A DNA stretch of 64,000 nt from Actinomyces sp. oral taxon 414 (GTDB lineage: Bacteria > Actinomycetota > Actinomycetes > Actinomycetales > Actinomycetaceae), in contig NZ_CP012590.1 in NCBI RefSeq assembly GCF_001278845.1, forward strand, positions 1,984,001 through 2,048,000. Reading direction: 5' to 3'. The notes below the pieces were generated by a model. It saw only the letters and a list, made by a program, of their open reading frames with translations. It ran no database searches and was not told the DNA's origin. The position numbers were made by a program, and so were the translations under genes. The number at the start of each line of letters is the position of its first letter. Within the stretch, counting starts at the first letter, position 1. This document shows positions 25,789 through 34,720 of this stretch, in pieces.

Positions 25789-28700
25789 TCAGCCTCTCTT
25801 CGGAGCGTCCGGATCGGCGGAGCCAGTCGGGGCGTCCGAACCGGTAGAACCAGTCGGGACGTTCTGGTCGCCCGAACCACCGGGGCCGGTAGAGTCGCCC
25901 GAACTGCCCGAGCCGCCCGAGCGTGCGAGCCGCTGGCTGACGGCCTTGGTCACGCCGTCGCGCATGGTAATGCCGTACAGGGCATCGGCGACCTCCATGG
26001 TGCGCTTCTGATGGGTGATAATGATGAGCTGACTGGTTTCGCGCAGCTCGGAGAAGATCTCCAGCAGGCGCCCCAGATTCGTGTCGTCCAGGGCCGCCTC
26101 GACCTCGTCCATGACGTAGAAGGGCGAGGGCCGCGCCCTGAAGATCGCAATGAGAAGCGCCACCGCGGCCAATGACCGCTCCCCGCCGCTCAGCAGCGAC
26201 AGGCGCTTGACCTTCTTGCCCGCCGGGCGCGCCTCGATCTCGATGCCGGTGGTGAGCATGTCGTCCGGATCAGTGAGCACGAGGCGCCCCTCGCCGCCGG
26301 GGAAGAGGCGGTCGAAGACGACCGAGAATTCGCGGGCGGTGTCGGCGTAGGCCTGGGCGAAGACCTCCTGGACGCGAGCGTCGATCTCCTCGACGATGCG
26401 CAGCAGATCCGCCCGGGAGTCCTTGAGGTCGGCGAGTTGGGCGGCGAGGAACCGGTGGCGCTGCTCCAGAGCGGCGTGCTCCTCCAGGGCCAGCGGGTTG
26501 ACTCTGCCCAGGCGGGCCAGATCGCGGCTGGCGCGCGCCAGGCGCCGCTCCTGCTCGGCGCGCATGTACGGCCGCGTCGACGGCTCCCGGCCGCCGGCCC
26601 CGGCTGCGGGCTCGCCGGTCCCCGCCCCGGGCCCGCCGGCTCCGTCCTCGGGATCGGCGCCCCCCGACCCGTCGTCCTCCGGCCCGTCGTCCGGCCCACC
26701 GACCCCGACCCCGTCCCCGTCCCCGAGGACCTCCGGCACGGGCATGTGCGGCCCGTACTCCTCGACGAGGGGGCCGATCTCCATGCCGAGCTCGCTCATG
26801 GCGCGCTCCGACAGGGCCTCCAGCCGCGTGCGCTGCTCGGCCCGGGCGACCTCGTCGCGGTGGGCGGCGTCGGTCAGCCGGACCAGCTCGCCGGCCGCCT
26901 GGTCGATCTCCTCGCGCGCCCGCGCGGTCGCCGTGAGGGACTCGGCGCGCTCGGCCTCCAGCGCCCGACGCTCTCCCTGGGCCTGCTCCGCCCAGTCGCG
27001 GGCCGCGCGCTGGGCCGCGCGCGCCTGGTCGCGCACGTGCTCGGCGACAGCCAGGCGCGCGCGACGGCGCTCCTCGGCGCGCTCGGCGGCGGCGCGGGCC
27101 TCGCGCTCCCGGCGGGCCGCGGCGCGCAGGGAGTCCGAACGGCCCCGGGCGCCGCGCTCGCGCTCCTCGGCGGTACGCAGGGTCAGGCGCGCCTCCGTCT
27201 CGGCGGCCCGGGCCCGGCGCGCCGCGGCGAGGGCGTCCTCGCGCTCGCGCCGGGCCGCGTCGAGGGCGTCGTCGTCCTCGGCCTCCGCGGCCTCCTCGCC
27301 CTGCGCGGCGCCGCCCGCCCGCCCCCCGCCGGTACGACCGGCCTCGATCTCGGCTAGGGCGGCAGTGGCGGAGGCGAGCTCGGCGGTGCGCTGGGCCACC
27401 TCCCCCTCGGCGCGCTCGAGCACCCGGCGCGCCCGCCCCGCCTCCTCGTCGGCGGCCCGCACGGCCGAGGTCAGGCGGGCCGCCGTCTCGGCCAGACGGG
27501 CGGCCTCGGCGTCGGCGGCCCGCAGGGCGGACAGGGCCTGGCCGAGGCGGCGCCGGGCCGCCTCCTCCCGGGCGCGGGCGGCCCGCAGGACGTCGTCGGC
27601 CCGGGCCTCGGCATCGGCGGCGGCCTCGGCCCGGGCGGCGGCCGCCTCGTGGGCGGCGACCAGTTCGAGCACCGAGCTGGAGCCCCGACCGGCGCCGGTC
27701 GCCCAGCCGGGGGCGAGGACCTCGCCGTCGCGGGTAGCCGCGCGCGCCCCGGGGCGCGCGTTCCGCAGGGCGGCGGCGGCCTCCAGGTCAGGAACGACCC
27801 AGGCGTCGGCGAGCAGCGCCCCGAGCAGGGCCGACAGGTCGCGGTCGCGGGCGCTCACCAGGTCCAGGGCGCGGCGCGCGCCCGCGACGGTCGGCGCCCC
27901 GCCACCGGCGCGGGCGGCGGCGCCGCCGGCATTGGCGGGGCCGTCGGCATTGGCGGGGCCGTCGGCGCCGACGGCGTCGGACTCGGTCGTGCCGTCGTCG
28001 GCGCCGGGCCCGCCGCGCGCATCGGCGACCACCAGGCGCAGCGCCCCGGCGTCCTCGGCGCGGGCGCGGGCCAGGACCCCCACGGCGGCAGCCTCGTCGG
28101 TCACGAGGGCGGCCGTCGCGAGCTCGCCCAGGAGGGCGGCGACGGCGTTCTCCCAGCCGCGCTCGACGCTCAGCTCCTGCGCCAGCGGGCCCAGGACGCC
28201 GGCCGGCCCGGAGGCGGCGAGCTCGGCGGTGGAGTCCCGGGGCCGCAGGGACAGGGCGAGCGCGTCGCGCCGGCCGATCCAGGTGGCCCGCTCGGAGGCG
28301 GCCTCGCGCCGGGCATCGGTCGCGGCCCCGACGGCGTCGCGCGCCCGGGCCAGATCGGCCGCGGCCCGCTCGTGGGCGGCGGCGGCGCGCTCGGGCTCCG
28401 AGATCCCGTCCGCGGCCGCCGGCCCGCCGCGCCCGCCGGCCGTGGGCCCGGCCCCGGCCGGCGCCGTCGCGCCCGCGGACGCGCCCCCCGGCGCCGCCGG
28501 CCCGCCGCCCGCCACCCCGCCGGCGTGCTCCTCCAGGGCCCGCCGGGCCCGCTCGGCGCGTTCGTGCGCGGCGGCCAGAGCATTGCGCGCCTGGTCCAGG
28601 GCGGCCAGGGAGGCCTCGTGGCGCGAGCGCGCGGAGGCGACGCGCCCGCCCGCCCGGGCCAGCTTCTCGCGGTGCTCGGCCCGGCGCTGCTGGAGGGCCG

Positions 28701-29826
28701 ACAGGGCCCGCTCGGAGGCCGACTCGGCGCCCTCGGCCTCGGCGCGGCGCCGGGACGCCTCCGTCAGGGCCGCGCGGGCGGTCTCAATGGCCTGGGCGAG
28801 CCCGGCCTCCTCGACGGCGGCCGCCTCGGCCCGGCGCTCGAGCTCCTCGGGGTCCGTGCCCCGGGCGGGGCGGGCGGCGCCGGCCAGGCCGCGCACGCGC
28901 TCGGCGGCGACGTCGGCGAGGGCGGAGAAGGATTGGGCGGCCGCCGTGAGCTCCTCCCACACGCTCGTGGCGTGCGCCAGGCGCCGCCCACTGGCGGCCT
29001 CGGCGGCGGCCAGCTCGGCCAGGCGCGAGCGCGCCGTCCGCTCGGCTTCCTCGGCGTCAGCCCGACGTCGCGCCAGGAGGGCCCGGTCGGCCTCGCCGGC
29101 CTCCAGGAGCGCCTGGGTCTGGGCGACGTCGTCGGCCAGCAGCCGGGCGGTGGCGTCGCGGACCTCGATCTGGATGGTGCGGGCGCGCCGGGCGATGGCG
29201 GCCTGGCGGGCGAGCGGCCCGAGCTGGCGGCGCAGCTCGTTGGCCAGGTCGGCCACCCGGGCAAGGTCGGCGGCCATGGACTCGAGCTTGCGCAGGGCGC
29301 GCTCCTTGCGGCGGCGGTGCTTGAGGACCCCGGCGGCCTCCTCGATGAAGCCGCGGCGGTCATCGGGCGTGGCGGTGAGGACCTCGTCGAGCCGCCCCTG
29401 GCCCACGACGACGTGCATCTGGCGGCCCAGGCCCGTGTCGCTCAGCAGCTCCTGGACGTCCAGGAGGCGGCAGACGGCGCCGTTGATCTGGTACTCCGAG
29501 CCGCCCCCGCGGAAGAGGGTGCGGGTGATGGTGACCTCGGTGTAGTCGATCGGCAGGGCGCCGTCGGCGTTGTCGATGGTCAGGGAGACCTCGGCCCGGC
29601 CCAGCGCCGGGCGCGAGCCGGCCCCGGCGAAGATGACGTCGGCCATGGACCCGCCGCGCAGGTTCTTGGCCCCCTGCTCGCCCATGACCCAGGTCAGGGC
29701 GTCCACGACATTGGACTTACCCGAGCCGTTGGGGCCGACGACGGCGGTGATGCCGGGCTCCAGTCGCAGGGTCGTCGACGAGGCGAAGGACTTGAAGCCC
29801 TTGATCGTCAACGTCTTGAGGTGCAC
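25789..29826 (-). CDS. smc: Chromosome segregation ATPase SMC
   Basis: SMC forms the condensin ring that organises replicated chromosomes. The 1345-residue protein starts HLKTLTIKGFKSFASSTTL with Walker A GPNGSGKSN. It has long Ala/Arg/Glu coiled coils, a hinge around GVLGPLAQELSVERGWENAV, and ends with LSGGERSLAAVALL and Walker B FYVMDEVEAALDD. Usual length is about 1180. The excess comes from Gly/Ala/Pro/Asp-rich insertions within the first coil, in the hinge, in the second coil, and in a tail of about 40 residues. The ATG at 29826 is the family start. A divergent kinase gene starts 104 bases away. Confidence 0.96.
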   Translation of the reverse strand: MHLKTLTIKGFKSFASSTTLRLEPGITAVVGPNGSGKSNVVDALTWVMGEQGAKNLRGGSMADVIFAGAGSRPALGRAEVSLTIDNADGALPIDYTEVTITRTLFRGGGSEYQINGAVCRLLDVQELLSDTGLGRQMHVVVGQGRLDEVLTATPDDRRGFIEEAAGVLKHRRRKERALRKLESMAADLARVADLANELRRQLGPLARQAAIARRARTIQIEVRDATARLLADDVAQTQALLEAGEADRALLARRRADAEEAERTARSRLAELAAAEAASGRRLAHATSVWEELTAAAQSFSALADVAAERVRGLAGAARPARGTDPEELERRAEAAAVEEAGLAQAIETARAALTEASRRRAEAEGAESASERALSALQQRRAEHREKLARAGGRVASARSRHEASLAALDQARNALAAAHERAERARRALEEHAGGVAGGGPAAPGGASAGATAPAGAGPTAGGRGGPAAADGISEPERAAAAHERAAADLARARDAVGAATDARREAASERATWIGRRDALALSLRPRDSTAELAASGPAGVLGPLAQELSVERGWENAVAALLGELATAALVTDEAAAVGVLARARAEDAGALRLVVADARGGPGADDGTTESDAVGADGPANADGPANAGGAAARAGGGAPTVAGARRALDLVSARDRDLSALLGALLADAWVVPDLEAAAALRNARPGARAATRDGEVLAPGWATGAGRGSSSVLELVAAHEAAAARAEAAADAEARADDVLRAARAREEAARRRLGQALSALRAADAEAARLAETAARLTSAVRAADEEAGRARRVLERAEGEVAQRTAELASATAALAEIEAGRTGGGRAGGAAQGEEAAEAEDDDALDAARREREDALAAARRARAAETEARLTLRTAEERERGARGRSDSLRAAARREREARAAAERAEERRRARLAVAEHVRDQARAAQRAARDWAEQAQGERRALEAERAESLTATARAREEIDQAAGELVRLTDAAHRDEVARAEQRTRLEALSERAMSELGMEIGPLVEEYGPHMPVPEVLGDGDGVGVGGPDDGPEDDGSGGADPEDGAGGPGAGTGEPAAGAGGREPSTRPYMRAEQERRLARASRDLARLGRVNPLALEEHAALEQRHRFLAAQLADLKDSRADLLRIVEEIDARVQEVFAQAYADTAREFSVVFDRLFPGGEGRLVLTDPDDMLTTGIEIEARPAGKKVKRLSLLSGGERSLAAVALLIAIFRARPSPFYVMDEVEAALDDTNLGRLLEIFSELRETSQLIIITHQKRTMEVADALYGITMRDGVTKAVSQRLARSGGSGSSGDSTGPGGSGDQNVPTGSTGSDAPTGSADPDAPKRG

Positions 29827-29930
29827 GGGACCACAATATCCGCACCGGGCGCGCCGGGCCGTCGCTGCGCCCCGCCGGCCCCGCCCGCCGGGCCCGCCAG
29901 CCGCGCTGGCCGCCCCGGCCCGGCTGGTCC

Positions 29931-31325
29931 ATGATGACCCCGATGAGCCCGCCCGTCCCCGCCGACGACGACCGCGCGATCCGCGCGGCCACCGACTGGC
30001 GCGCCGTCGTGCGTATGCTCGGCCCCCGGGGCGCGACCTGCTCCCTGCCGCTGGCGGATGTGATCCTGAGCGCCGTCTGTCTGATGACCGCGGCTCTGAA
30101 CATCTCCTTCCTCAATCGATTCGGCGTCCACTTCGTCTACGTCGCCGACCTCGTCCTGGCGGTTGTCATTGCGTCGGCGCAGTCGCTGCGACGGCGGATG
30201 CTGCGCGCCTCCTTCGTCGTCACCGCCGTCGGCCTGGCCCTGTACGCGCTGCTGACGTACTCCTCCCCCGTGGCCCTGGGCCTGTCCCCCCTGAGCCTGA
30301 CGGCCCTGACGAGCCTGCACGCCGTCATCCGGTGGTGTCCCGACGGGCGCTGGAGGCGGGCGGCCCTGGGCGTCGCCCTGGCGGGTGCGGCCCTCAACCC
30401 GGTCGGCATGTTCGTCATCGGCCACGCCGGGCTCCCCGGCGACCCCCTCATACAGTTCCCGCGGGACTCGCGGCCCGCCATCTTCGCGATCTACGCCATC
30501 GCGGCGGGAGTGTCGGCGACGGCGGTCCTGGTGGTGGCGACCGACGCCCGCCAACGCCGTCGGCTCGCCGAGGAGCGCGCCCGTCTGCTCGACCGGCAGC
30601 GGGCCGCCGCGGTGGCCCGCGAGCGCCTGGAGCTGGCCCGCGAGCTGCACGACCTACTGGGCCACAGCCTCACCGCCATCAAGGTGCAGGCCTCCACGGC
30701 CCTGGCGGTGGGCGACCCGCAGGTCCTGCGTTCCGTCCTGGCCGCGGTGGAGCGGACCGCCGGGGCGAGTCTGGAGGAGGTGCGCGAGCTGGTGCGCGCC
30801 CTGCGGGACGGGGCCGCGGACGCCTCTACCGCCCCCGTCGCCGATCTGGCGGACCTGGACCGCGCGATCGGCGCGGTGCGGGCGGCGGGGCTGGAGCTGA
30901 GCGTCCGGCTGCCGGGCGAGTCGGTGCTGCGCCGGGCGCAGGCGTCCTGGTCGTTGGCCCAGAGGCTGACGGTCCTGCGGACGGTTCAGGAGGGGCTGAC
31001 CAACGCGCTGCGCCACGGCACCGGCGGTGCACGGCTGAGCATGAGCGTCGAGCCCGGTCGCTGCGAGGTCTCCGTCCTCAATCCGGCCCCCGACTCGGCT
31101 CCCGGCCCGGGAGCGGGGTCGGCCCCGGGCACGGGGCTGGTGGGTCTGAACGAGCGCGTCCGGCTCGTGGGCGGGCGCCTGGAGGCGGGGCCGCACCCGT
31201 GGGACGACGGCTCGCCCGGCTTCCGCCTGGTCGCGTCCCTGCCCGTCAACGCCGCCGCGGCCGGCGGGATCGGAACCCGGGACGCGCCCGCCGTCGAGGA
31301 GGAGGCCGTCAGTGCGCGCCGGTGA
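29931..31325 (+). CDS. Sensor histidine kinase (third two-component pair)
   Basis: The 464-residue kinase has about five or six membrane segments in its first 205 residues. A helical linker (DARQRRRLAEERARLLDRQR) and the HisKA_3 box LARELHDLLGHSLTAIKVQ follow, with phosphoacceptor His240. The ATPase domain shows EGLTNALRHGTGG and GLVGLNERVRLVGG. ATG codons at 29931, 29934 and 29943 are all possible starts. It overlaps the response regulator gene by 14 bases. Unlike the two kinases at 12.2 and 20 kb it has no adjacent transporter. Confidence 0.9.
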   Translation: MMTPMSPPVPADDDRAIRAATDWRAVVRMLGPRGATCSLPLADVILSAVCLMTAALNISFLNRFGVHFVYVADLVLAVVIASAQSLRRRMLRASFVVTAVGLALYALLTYSSPVALGLSPLSLTALTSLHAVIRWCPDGRWRRAALGVALAGAALNPVGMFVIGHAGLPGDPLIQFPRDSRPAIFAIYAIAAGVSATAVLVVATDARQRRRLAEERARLLDRQRAAAVARERLELARELHDLLGHSLTAIKVQASTALAVGDPQVLRSVLAAVERTAGASLEEVRELVRALRDGAADASTAPVADLADLDRAIGAVRAAGLELSVRLPGESVLRRAQASWSLAQRLTVLRTVQEGLTNALRHGTGGARLSMSVEPGRCEVSVLNPAPDSAPGPGAGSAPGTGLVGLNERVRLVGGRLEAGPHPWDDGSPGFRLVASLPVNAAAAGGIGTRDAPAVEEEAVSARR

Positions 31326-32244
31326 GCCGGGAGGGACGTGGCGCGTGGTCGTCGTCGACGACCAGGCGCTGGTGGTTTCCGCCTTCGAGATGCTCCTGGC
31401 CGCCCAGGCGGATCTGGAGGTCGCGGGGACCGCGTCCGACGGCGCCGCCGCCCTGGCGCTGCTGCGCGGGCTCCGCCGTCGGGGCCGGGGCGCCGACGTC
31501 GTCCTCATGGACATCCGCATGCCCGTCATGGACGGTGTGGAGGCCATTCGGGCCATGCGCGCCGAGGAGGGGCTGGGCGGGATCCCCGTGCTGGTGCTGA
31601 CGACCTTCGACGAGGAGGAGCTCGTGCTCGGGGCGCTGCGCGCGGGTGCCCGGGGGTTCCTCCTCAAGGACGCCTCCCCCGGTCTTCTGCTGGAGGCGGT
31701 GCGCACCGTCGCCACGGGCGGGTCCTGGCTCGATCCCGCCGTCACCGGGACGGTCCTGGCCCATCTGGGCGACGGCGACCCGCCCGGTCCTGCGGGCGTC
31801 CCAATGCCCGGTCCTGCGGGCACACCGGCGGAGCGGGGCGCCGTCTCAGAGCCCGGGCCGGCCGACGCGCCGACGCCGGCCGCGAGGCCGGCAACGGTGC
31901 CGGTCGGCTCCGGCAAGTCGGGTGCGGCGCCGATGGTCCCGGGCATCGAATCGCCCGCGCGGCCAGAACCGGGATCGCCTACGCGGCCAGGACCTGTTGC
32001 GGAGCCGGGACCGACCGCAGGGCCGGGCACGGGGCTGGCCGAGCCGGTCACGCTCCGCGAGCGCCAGGTCCTGGCCCTGGTGTGCGAGGGACTGCCCAAC
32101 GCCGAGATCGGCGAGCGGCTCCACCTGGCCGAGTCCACCGTTAAGACCCACGTCAAGGCGCTCCTGGCCAAAACCGGCAGACGCAACCGGGTCGAGCTCA
32201 TTGTGCACGCCTTCCGCCACGGTCTGGTGGATTACCGCAGCTGA
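31312..32244 (+). CDS. LuxR/NarL-family response regulator with long Pro/Gly linker
   Basis: The 310-residue regulator has receiver residues VVDDQ, phosphorylation site Asp67 in LMDIRMPVMDG, LTTFDEEELV and FLLKD. Residues about 156-243 are a Pro/Gly/Ala linker. A LuxR helix-turn-helix follows (LRERQVLALVCEGLPNAEIG, then ERLHLAESTVKTHVKALLAK). Relatives are about 200-220 residues, so the linker adds about 90. The GTG at 31312 is coupled to the kinase end. The target is unknown; the ABC operons at 34.7 and 38.9 kb are candidates by proximity only. Confidence 0.9.
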   Translation: MRAGEPGGTWRVVVVDDQALVVSAFEMLLAAQADLEVAGTASDGAAALALLRGLRRRGRGADVVLMDIRMPVMDGVEAIRAMRAEEGLGGIPVLVLTTFDEEELVLGALRAGARGFLLKDASPGLLLEAVRTVATGGSWLDPAVTGTVLAHLGDGDPPGPAGVPMPGPAGTPAERGAVSEPGPADAPTPAARPATVPVGSGKSGAAPMVPGIESPARPEPGSPTRPGPVAEPGPTAGPGTGLAEPVTLRERQVLALVCEGLPNAEIGERLHLAESTVKTHVKALLAKTGRRNRVELIVHAFRHGLVDYRS

Positions 32245-32445
32245 TACCCGACTCCGCCCCGTTCGCCCCGCCGCGGGCGCGGACCGGCGACGGGCGGTCC
32301 AACGGCCCAAAAAGGTAGCTGGCGCGTATCTTTCACTCACCGTCCCACACGTCTTTCGTCCTGAAGTGGCGCGATGAGCCTTTCTCACCAGAATCGGCGG
32401 CTCAGGGGCCCGGGTCGGCGCGGTGAAGGGGATGGGCGGGCATGG

Positions 32446-32682
32446 TGTGGTGCTAGTGGGACTGGTGAGATGGTCCGGGGCGGAGTCGTGTCCAAATCTG
32501 CCACAAAGGCGCTCCGGGCCGGGATCGGCGGCGAGCAGAGGCGCGGAATATCAACGATTCTTTTTCGGCGCTTCGGCTCGATCGGGGTCTTTGTGGCAGA
32601 TTTTGACAACTCGCGCCGTCGCAGGTCCCCGGGAGGGGCGGTGCGGGCCGGGCGTCGCCCGACGTCGAGCTGAATAACCTTC
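32446..32682. repeat. Non-coding repeat element, copy B (inverted, one end missing)
   Basis: The core inverted repeat TGTCCAAATCTGCCACAAAG (from 32489) pairs with a near-complement ending at 32608. The loop matches copies A and C when reverse-complemented. One terminus, GAATAACCTTC, is at 32672-32682. The opposite terminus is not found; instead the TGAGCCTTTCTCACCAG repeat (32375) lies just outside. The whole stretch from 32245 to 32693 holds no gene. Confidence 0.75.
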
Positions 32683-32693
32683 ATGTCATCGTG

Positions 32694-33722
32694 CTATGGC
32701 GAAACGGCCCATCCTGGTCCTTGGGGTCTGGGGCGCTGGTCGTGGCGTCTGGGGTGGCGGAAGCCGATGGCGCGCATGCGCACCAGGCTCGCGTCCAGGC
32801 GGTCGGGATCATCGGGGGCGGGGGTGATCTTGAGGGAGATCTCGACGTCGCTGGGCCGCTCCGTCTCGGTCCACAGCAGGCAGTCGATCCAGTTCCCGCC
32901 GCCCTGAAGGGGCGCGGCGTACATGTCCTTCTCGAAGCCCTCGGGCAGGGGCGTGAACGGCGGCCACCCGTAGGTGGTCATGAAGTCGTCGACCTCCTCC
33001 CAGTCCAGGCGGTTGTGTGAAGTGAGCTCGGCCGCCCGCTCCCAATCCCGCGCCGAGACGGCGTCTCCCACCGCCCGCACCCGGCCCACCACCGCCTCCG
33101 GTAGGGCCCGCGTATAGGCCACCGTCGACTTGGAGGCCCGATTGGTTCGGGACGCATAGAATGATGGCGGAGGACCGGGAATAGGTCTATCGGTAAGCAT
33201 GGTGCAGCTGACGCGCACCTCGCCGCCGGGCCACACCCCCAGCCTGCGCACCCGCACCCGCTCACCCACCCCCGGCCAGTTCTCCTTGGCGCACTCGGCC
33301 CGCCGAGGGGACAGGAAGATCGCCGGCAGGGTGCACACGTGCCCGGACTCCACCAGACGCACCAGCAGATCCTCATCGCGCTGCTCGACCACCACCGCCC
33401 GCTCGATCGGCCCCAGACCCGGCGGCACTGACAGGTCCTCCCGCGTCGGGAACCCATCCACGAGCCCCTCCAGTTCGCTCTCCCACCGCGCCACGCGGAT
33501 CTCGTTCAGGCCCGACACAAGCAGCCTGCACACCCGGATACGCTCACCCACGTCCGGCCAGTACTCGGGATTGCGGCACAGCGGGTGGATGTGGACGGCG
33601 GTGAAGTCCATGAACGCCTCCTCGCCCGACTCCTCCAGGCGCACAAACAACCCCGCGGGCACCAGGTACCTCGTCACCACCGCCCACTCCACCGGACCGA
33701 ACTCCACTCGATCATCGCTCAT
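32694..33722 (-). CDS. Protein of unknown function with two S1-like repeats
   Basis: The 342-residue protein begins with two related segments of about 70 residues: GPVEWAVVTRYLVPAGLFVR...WPDVGERIRVCRLL and GPIERAVVVEQRDEDLLVRL...WPGVGERVRVRRLG. Both resemble S1-type beta barrels. A C-terminal domain follows (SARDWERAAELTSHNRLDW, then EEVDDFMTTYGWPPFTPLP), with an all-beta ending. No family is named with confidence. The ATG at 33722 is the only reasonable start. Ends of the repeat family (GAATAACCTTC at 32672, GAAGGTTATTC at 33843) bracket it in inverted orientation, and AT-rich DNA lies upstream, so it may be an acquired gene. Confidence 0.7.
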   Translation of the reverse strand: MSDDRVEFGPVEWAVVTRYLVPAGLFVRLEESGEEAFMDFTAVHIHPLCRNPEYWPDVGERIRVCRLLVSGLNEIRVARWESELEGLVDGFPTREDLSVPPGLGPIERAVVVEQRDEDLLVRLVESGHVCTLPAIFLSPRRAECAKENWPGVGERVRVRRLGVWPGGEVRVSCTMLTDRPIPGPPPSFYASRTNRASKSTVAYTRALPEAVVGRVRAVGDAVSARDWERAAELTSHNRLDWEEVDDFMTTYGWPPFTPLPEGFEKDMYAAPLQGGGNWIDCLLWTETERPSDVEISLKITPAPDDPDRLDASLVRMRAIGFRHPRRHDQRPRPQGPGWAVSP

Positions 33723-34109
33723 CGTAGTATCCTAGTTCCAAAAGCATCCATACTCACTCCAATTTTGCCCGCGGATCGGGAATCCATGTCCGTCTCAATG
33801 TGAGTTCAATAAACCTATCGATTTTCTCATATTGAATACACCGAAGGTTATTCAGTGGGCATCTTGGCGCATTTCTGGGAAACGATATTATGATGGCCCG
33901 CCCCCATGAGTTACAATGGTATACAAAACCAACATCCACGACCTCACGAGAAACGTACCATCGTTACGAAGTATACCACGAAGGTTATTCCAGAGGCGTC
34001 TAAGTGCGTTGTGTGATGCGAATCATTGGGAGGTGGGATGCAGGGCCGCGGGGCCGGTCGTGATGGTCCCGGGGCCCTGCCGCCCCGGCCCCTTCACGAC
34101 GGAGGTCGG

Positions 34110-34186
34110 CCCATGAGGACGGGGGTTGACCCATGAGAACGAGGGTTCAGCACTCGTCCTCATGGGTCAACCCCCGTCCTCATGGG
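34110..34186. repeat. Perfect 28-bp inverted repeat
   Basis: The arms 34110-34137 and 34159-34186 are exact complements (CCCATGAGGACGGGGG and onward). The 21-base loop contains an inner ACGAG/CTCGT stem. Shorter related words (GTTCTC, CCCCCGT) continue to 34220. No T run marks it as a plain terminator. Confidence 0.85.
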
Positions 34187-34323
34187 TTATCCCTCGTTCT
34201 CAACGGTCAGCCCCCGTTCTCGCGGACTACCCTTCCCTCGTCATGGGGCCCTTCTCGCCGGAGACGGTGGCCCAGACGCCGGCATCGGCATGATGACGCG
34301 GAGGGGTTGACGCCGCGACTCCG

Positions 34324-34392
34324 CGAGATCGCCGGGTAACCCACGAGAACGTCTGCCAGAGGTACGTTCTCGTGGGTTACCCGGCGATCTCG
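34324..34392. repeat. Perfect 29-bp inverted repeat, shared with 47 kb
   Basis: The arms 34324-34352 and 34364-34392 are exact complements around the loop CTGCCAGAGGT. The same loop with one change (CTGCTAGAGGT) and the same inner arm GAGAACGT/ACGTTCTC occur at 47068-47096, so this is a dispersed family. Confidence 0.85.
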
Positions 34393-34720
34393 GCGGTTAA
34401 GTGACGATCTCGCGGAGTGCGTCCGCGCGGTCGTAGGGATCCGTCGCGATGCGGACGACGGCCACCGCGATCCGGGCGATCCGGGCGATCCGGGCGCGGG
34501 CGGCGGAGCTCAGTGTACGGGCGCGACCGCCGGCCCAAAGCCAGGGCGATCCGGGCGCGGGCGGCGGGGCTGTCGGGTCGGCGTTCGGATCGCCACCGGT
34601 TCCCGGATCGCCCCGGGCCCGGTCTCCTCCTCAAGGAGGAGACCGGGCCCGGGCGGATTCATCCCGGCGGTGTCCCCGCGGGGGATCCGCCGGGCGCGGC
34701 GCGGGCCGGATGCTGGGGCC

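Larger units (their letters stand above)
33723..34720. other. Non-coding, partly AT-rich region with repeats
   Basis: About 1 kb without a supported gene. The part 33723-34000 is much more AT-rich than the rest of the window and carries two GAAGGTTATTC repeat ends (33843 and 33980). The second is followed by CCAGAGGCGTCT, as at the left end of repeat element A. Two perfect hairpins (34110-34186 and 34324-34392) follow. The promoter of the ABC operon at 34721 must lie near the right end. Confidence 0.55.

Noticed and set aside
26396..29545. A 1049-codon open frame opposite smc
   Set aside because: It is an antisense shadow, rich in Ala/Arg/Ser, caused by high GC; smc on the other strand has complete family motifs.
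33754..33939. A 61-codon minus-strand frame in the AT-rich patch
   Set aside because: It overlaps a repeat end, is short and has no support; at most it is a fragment of an acquired gene.
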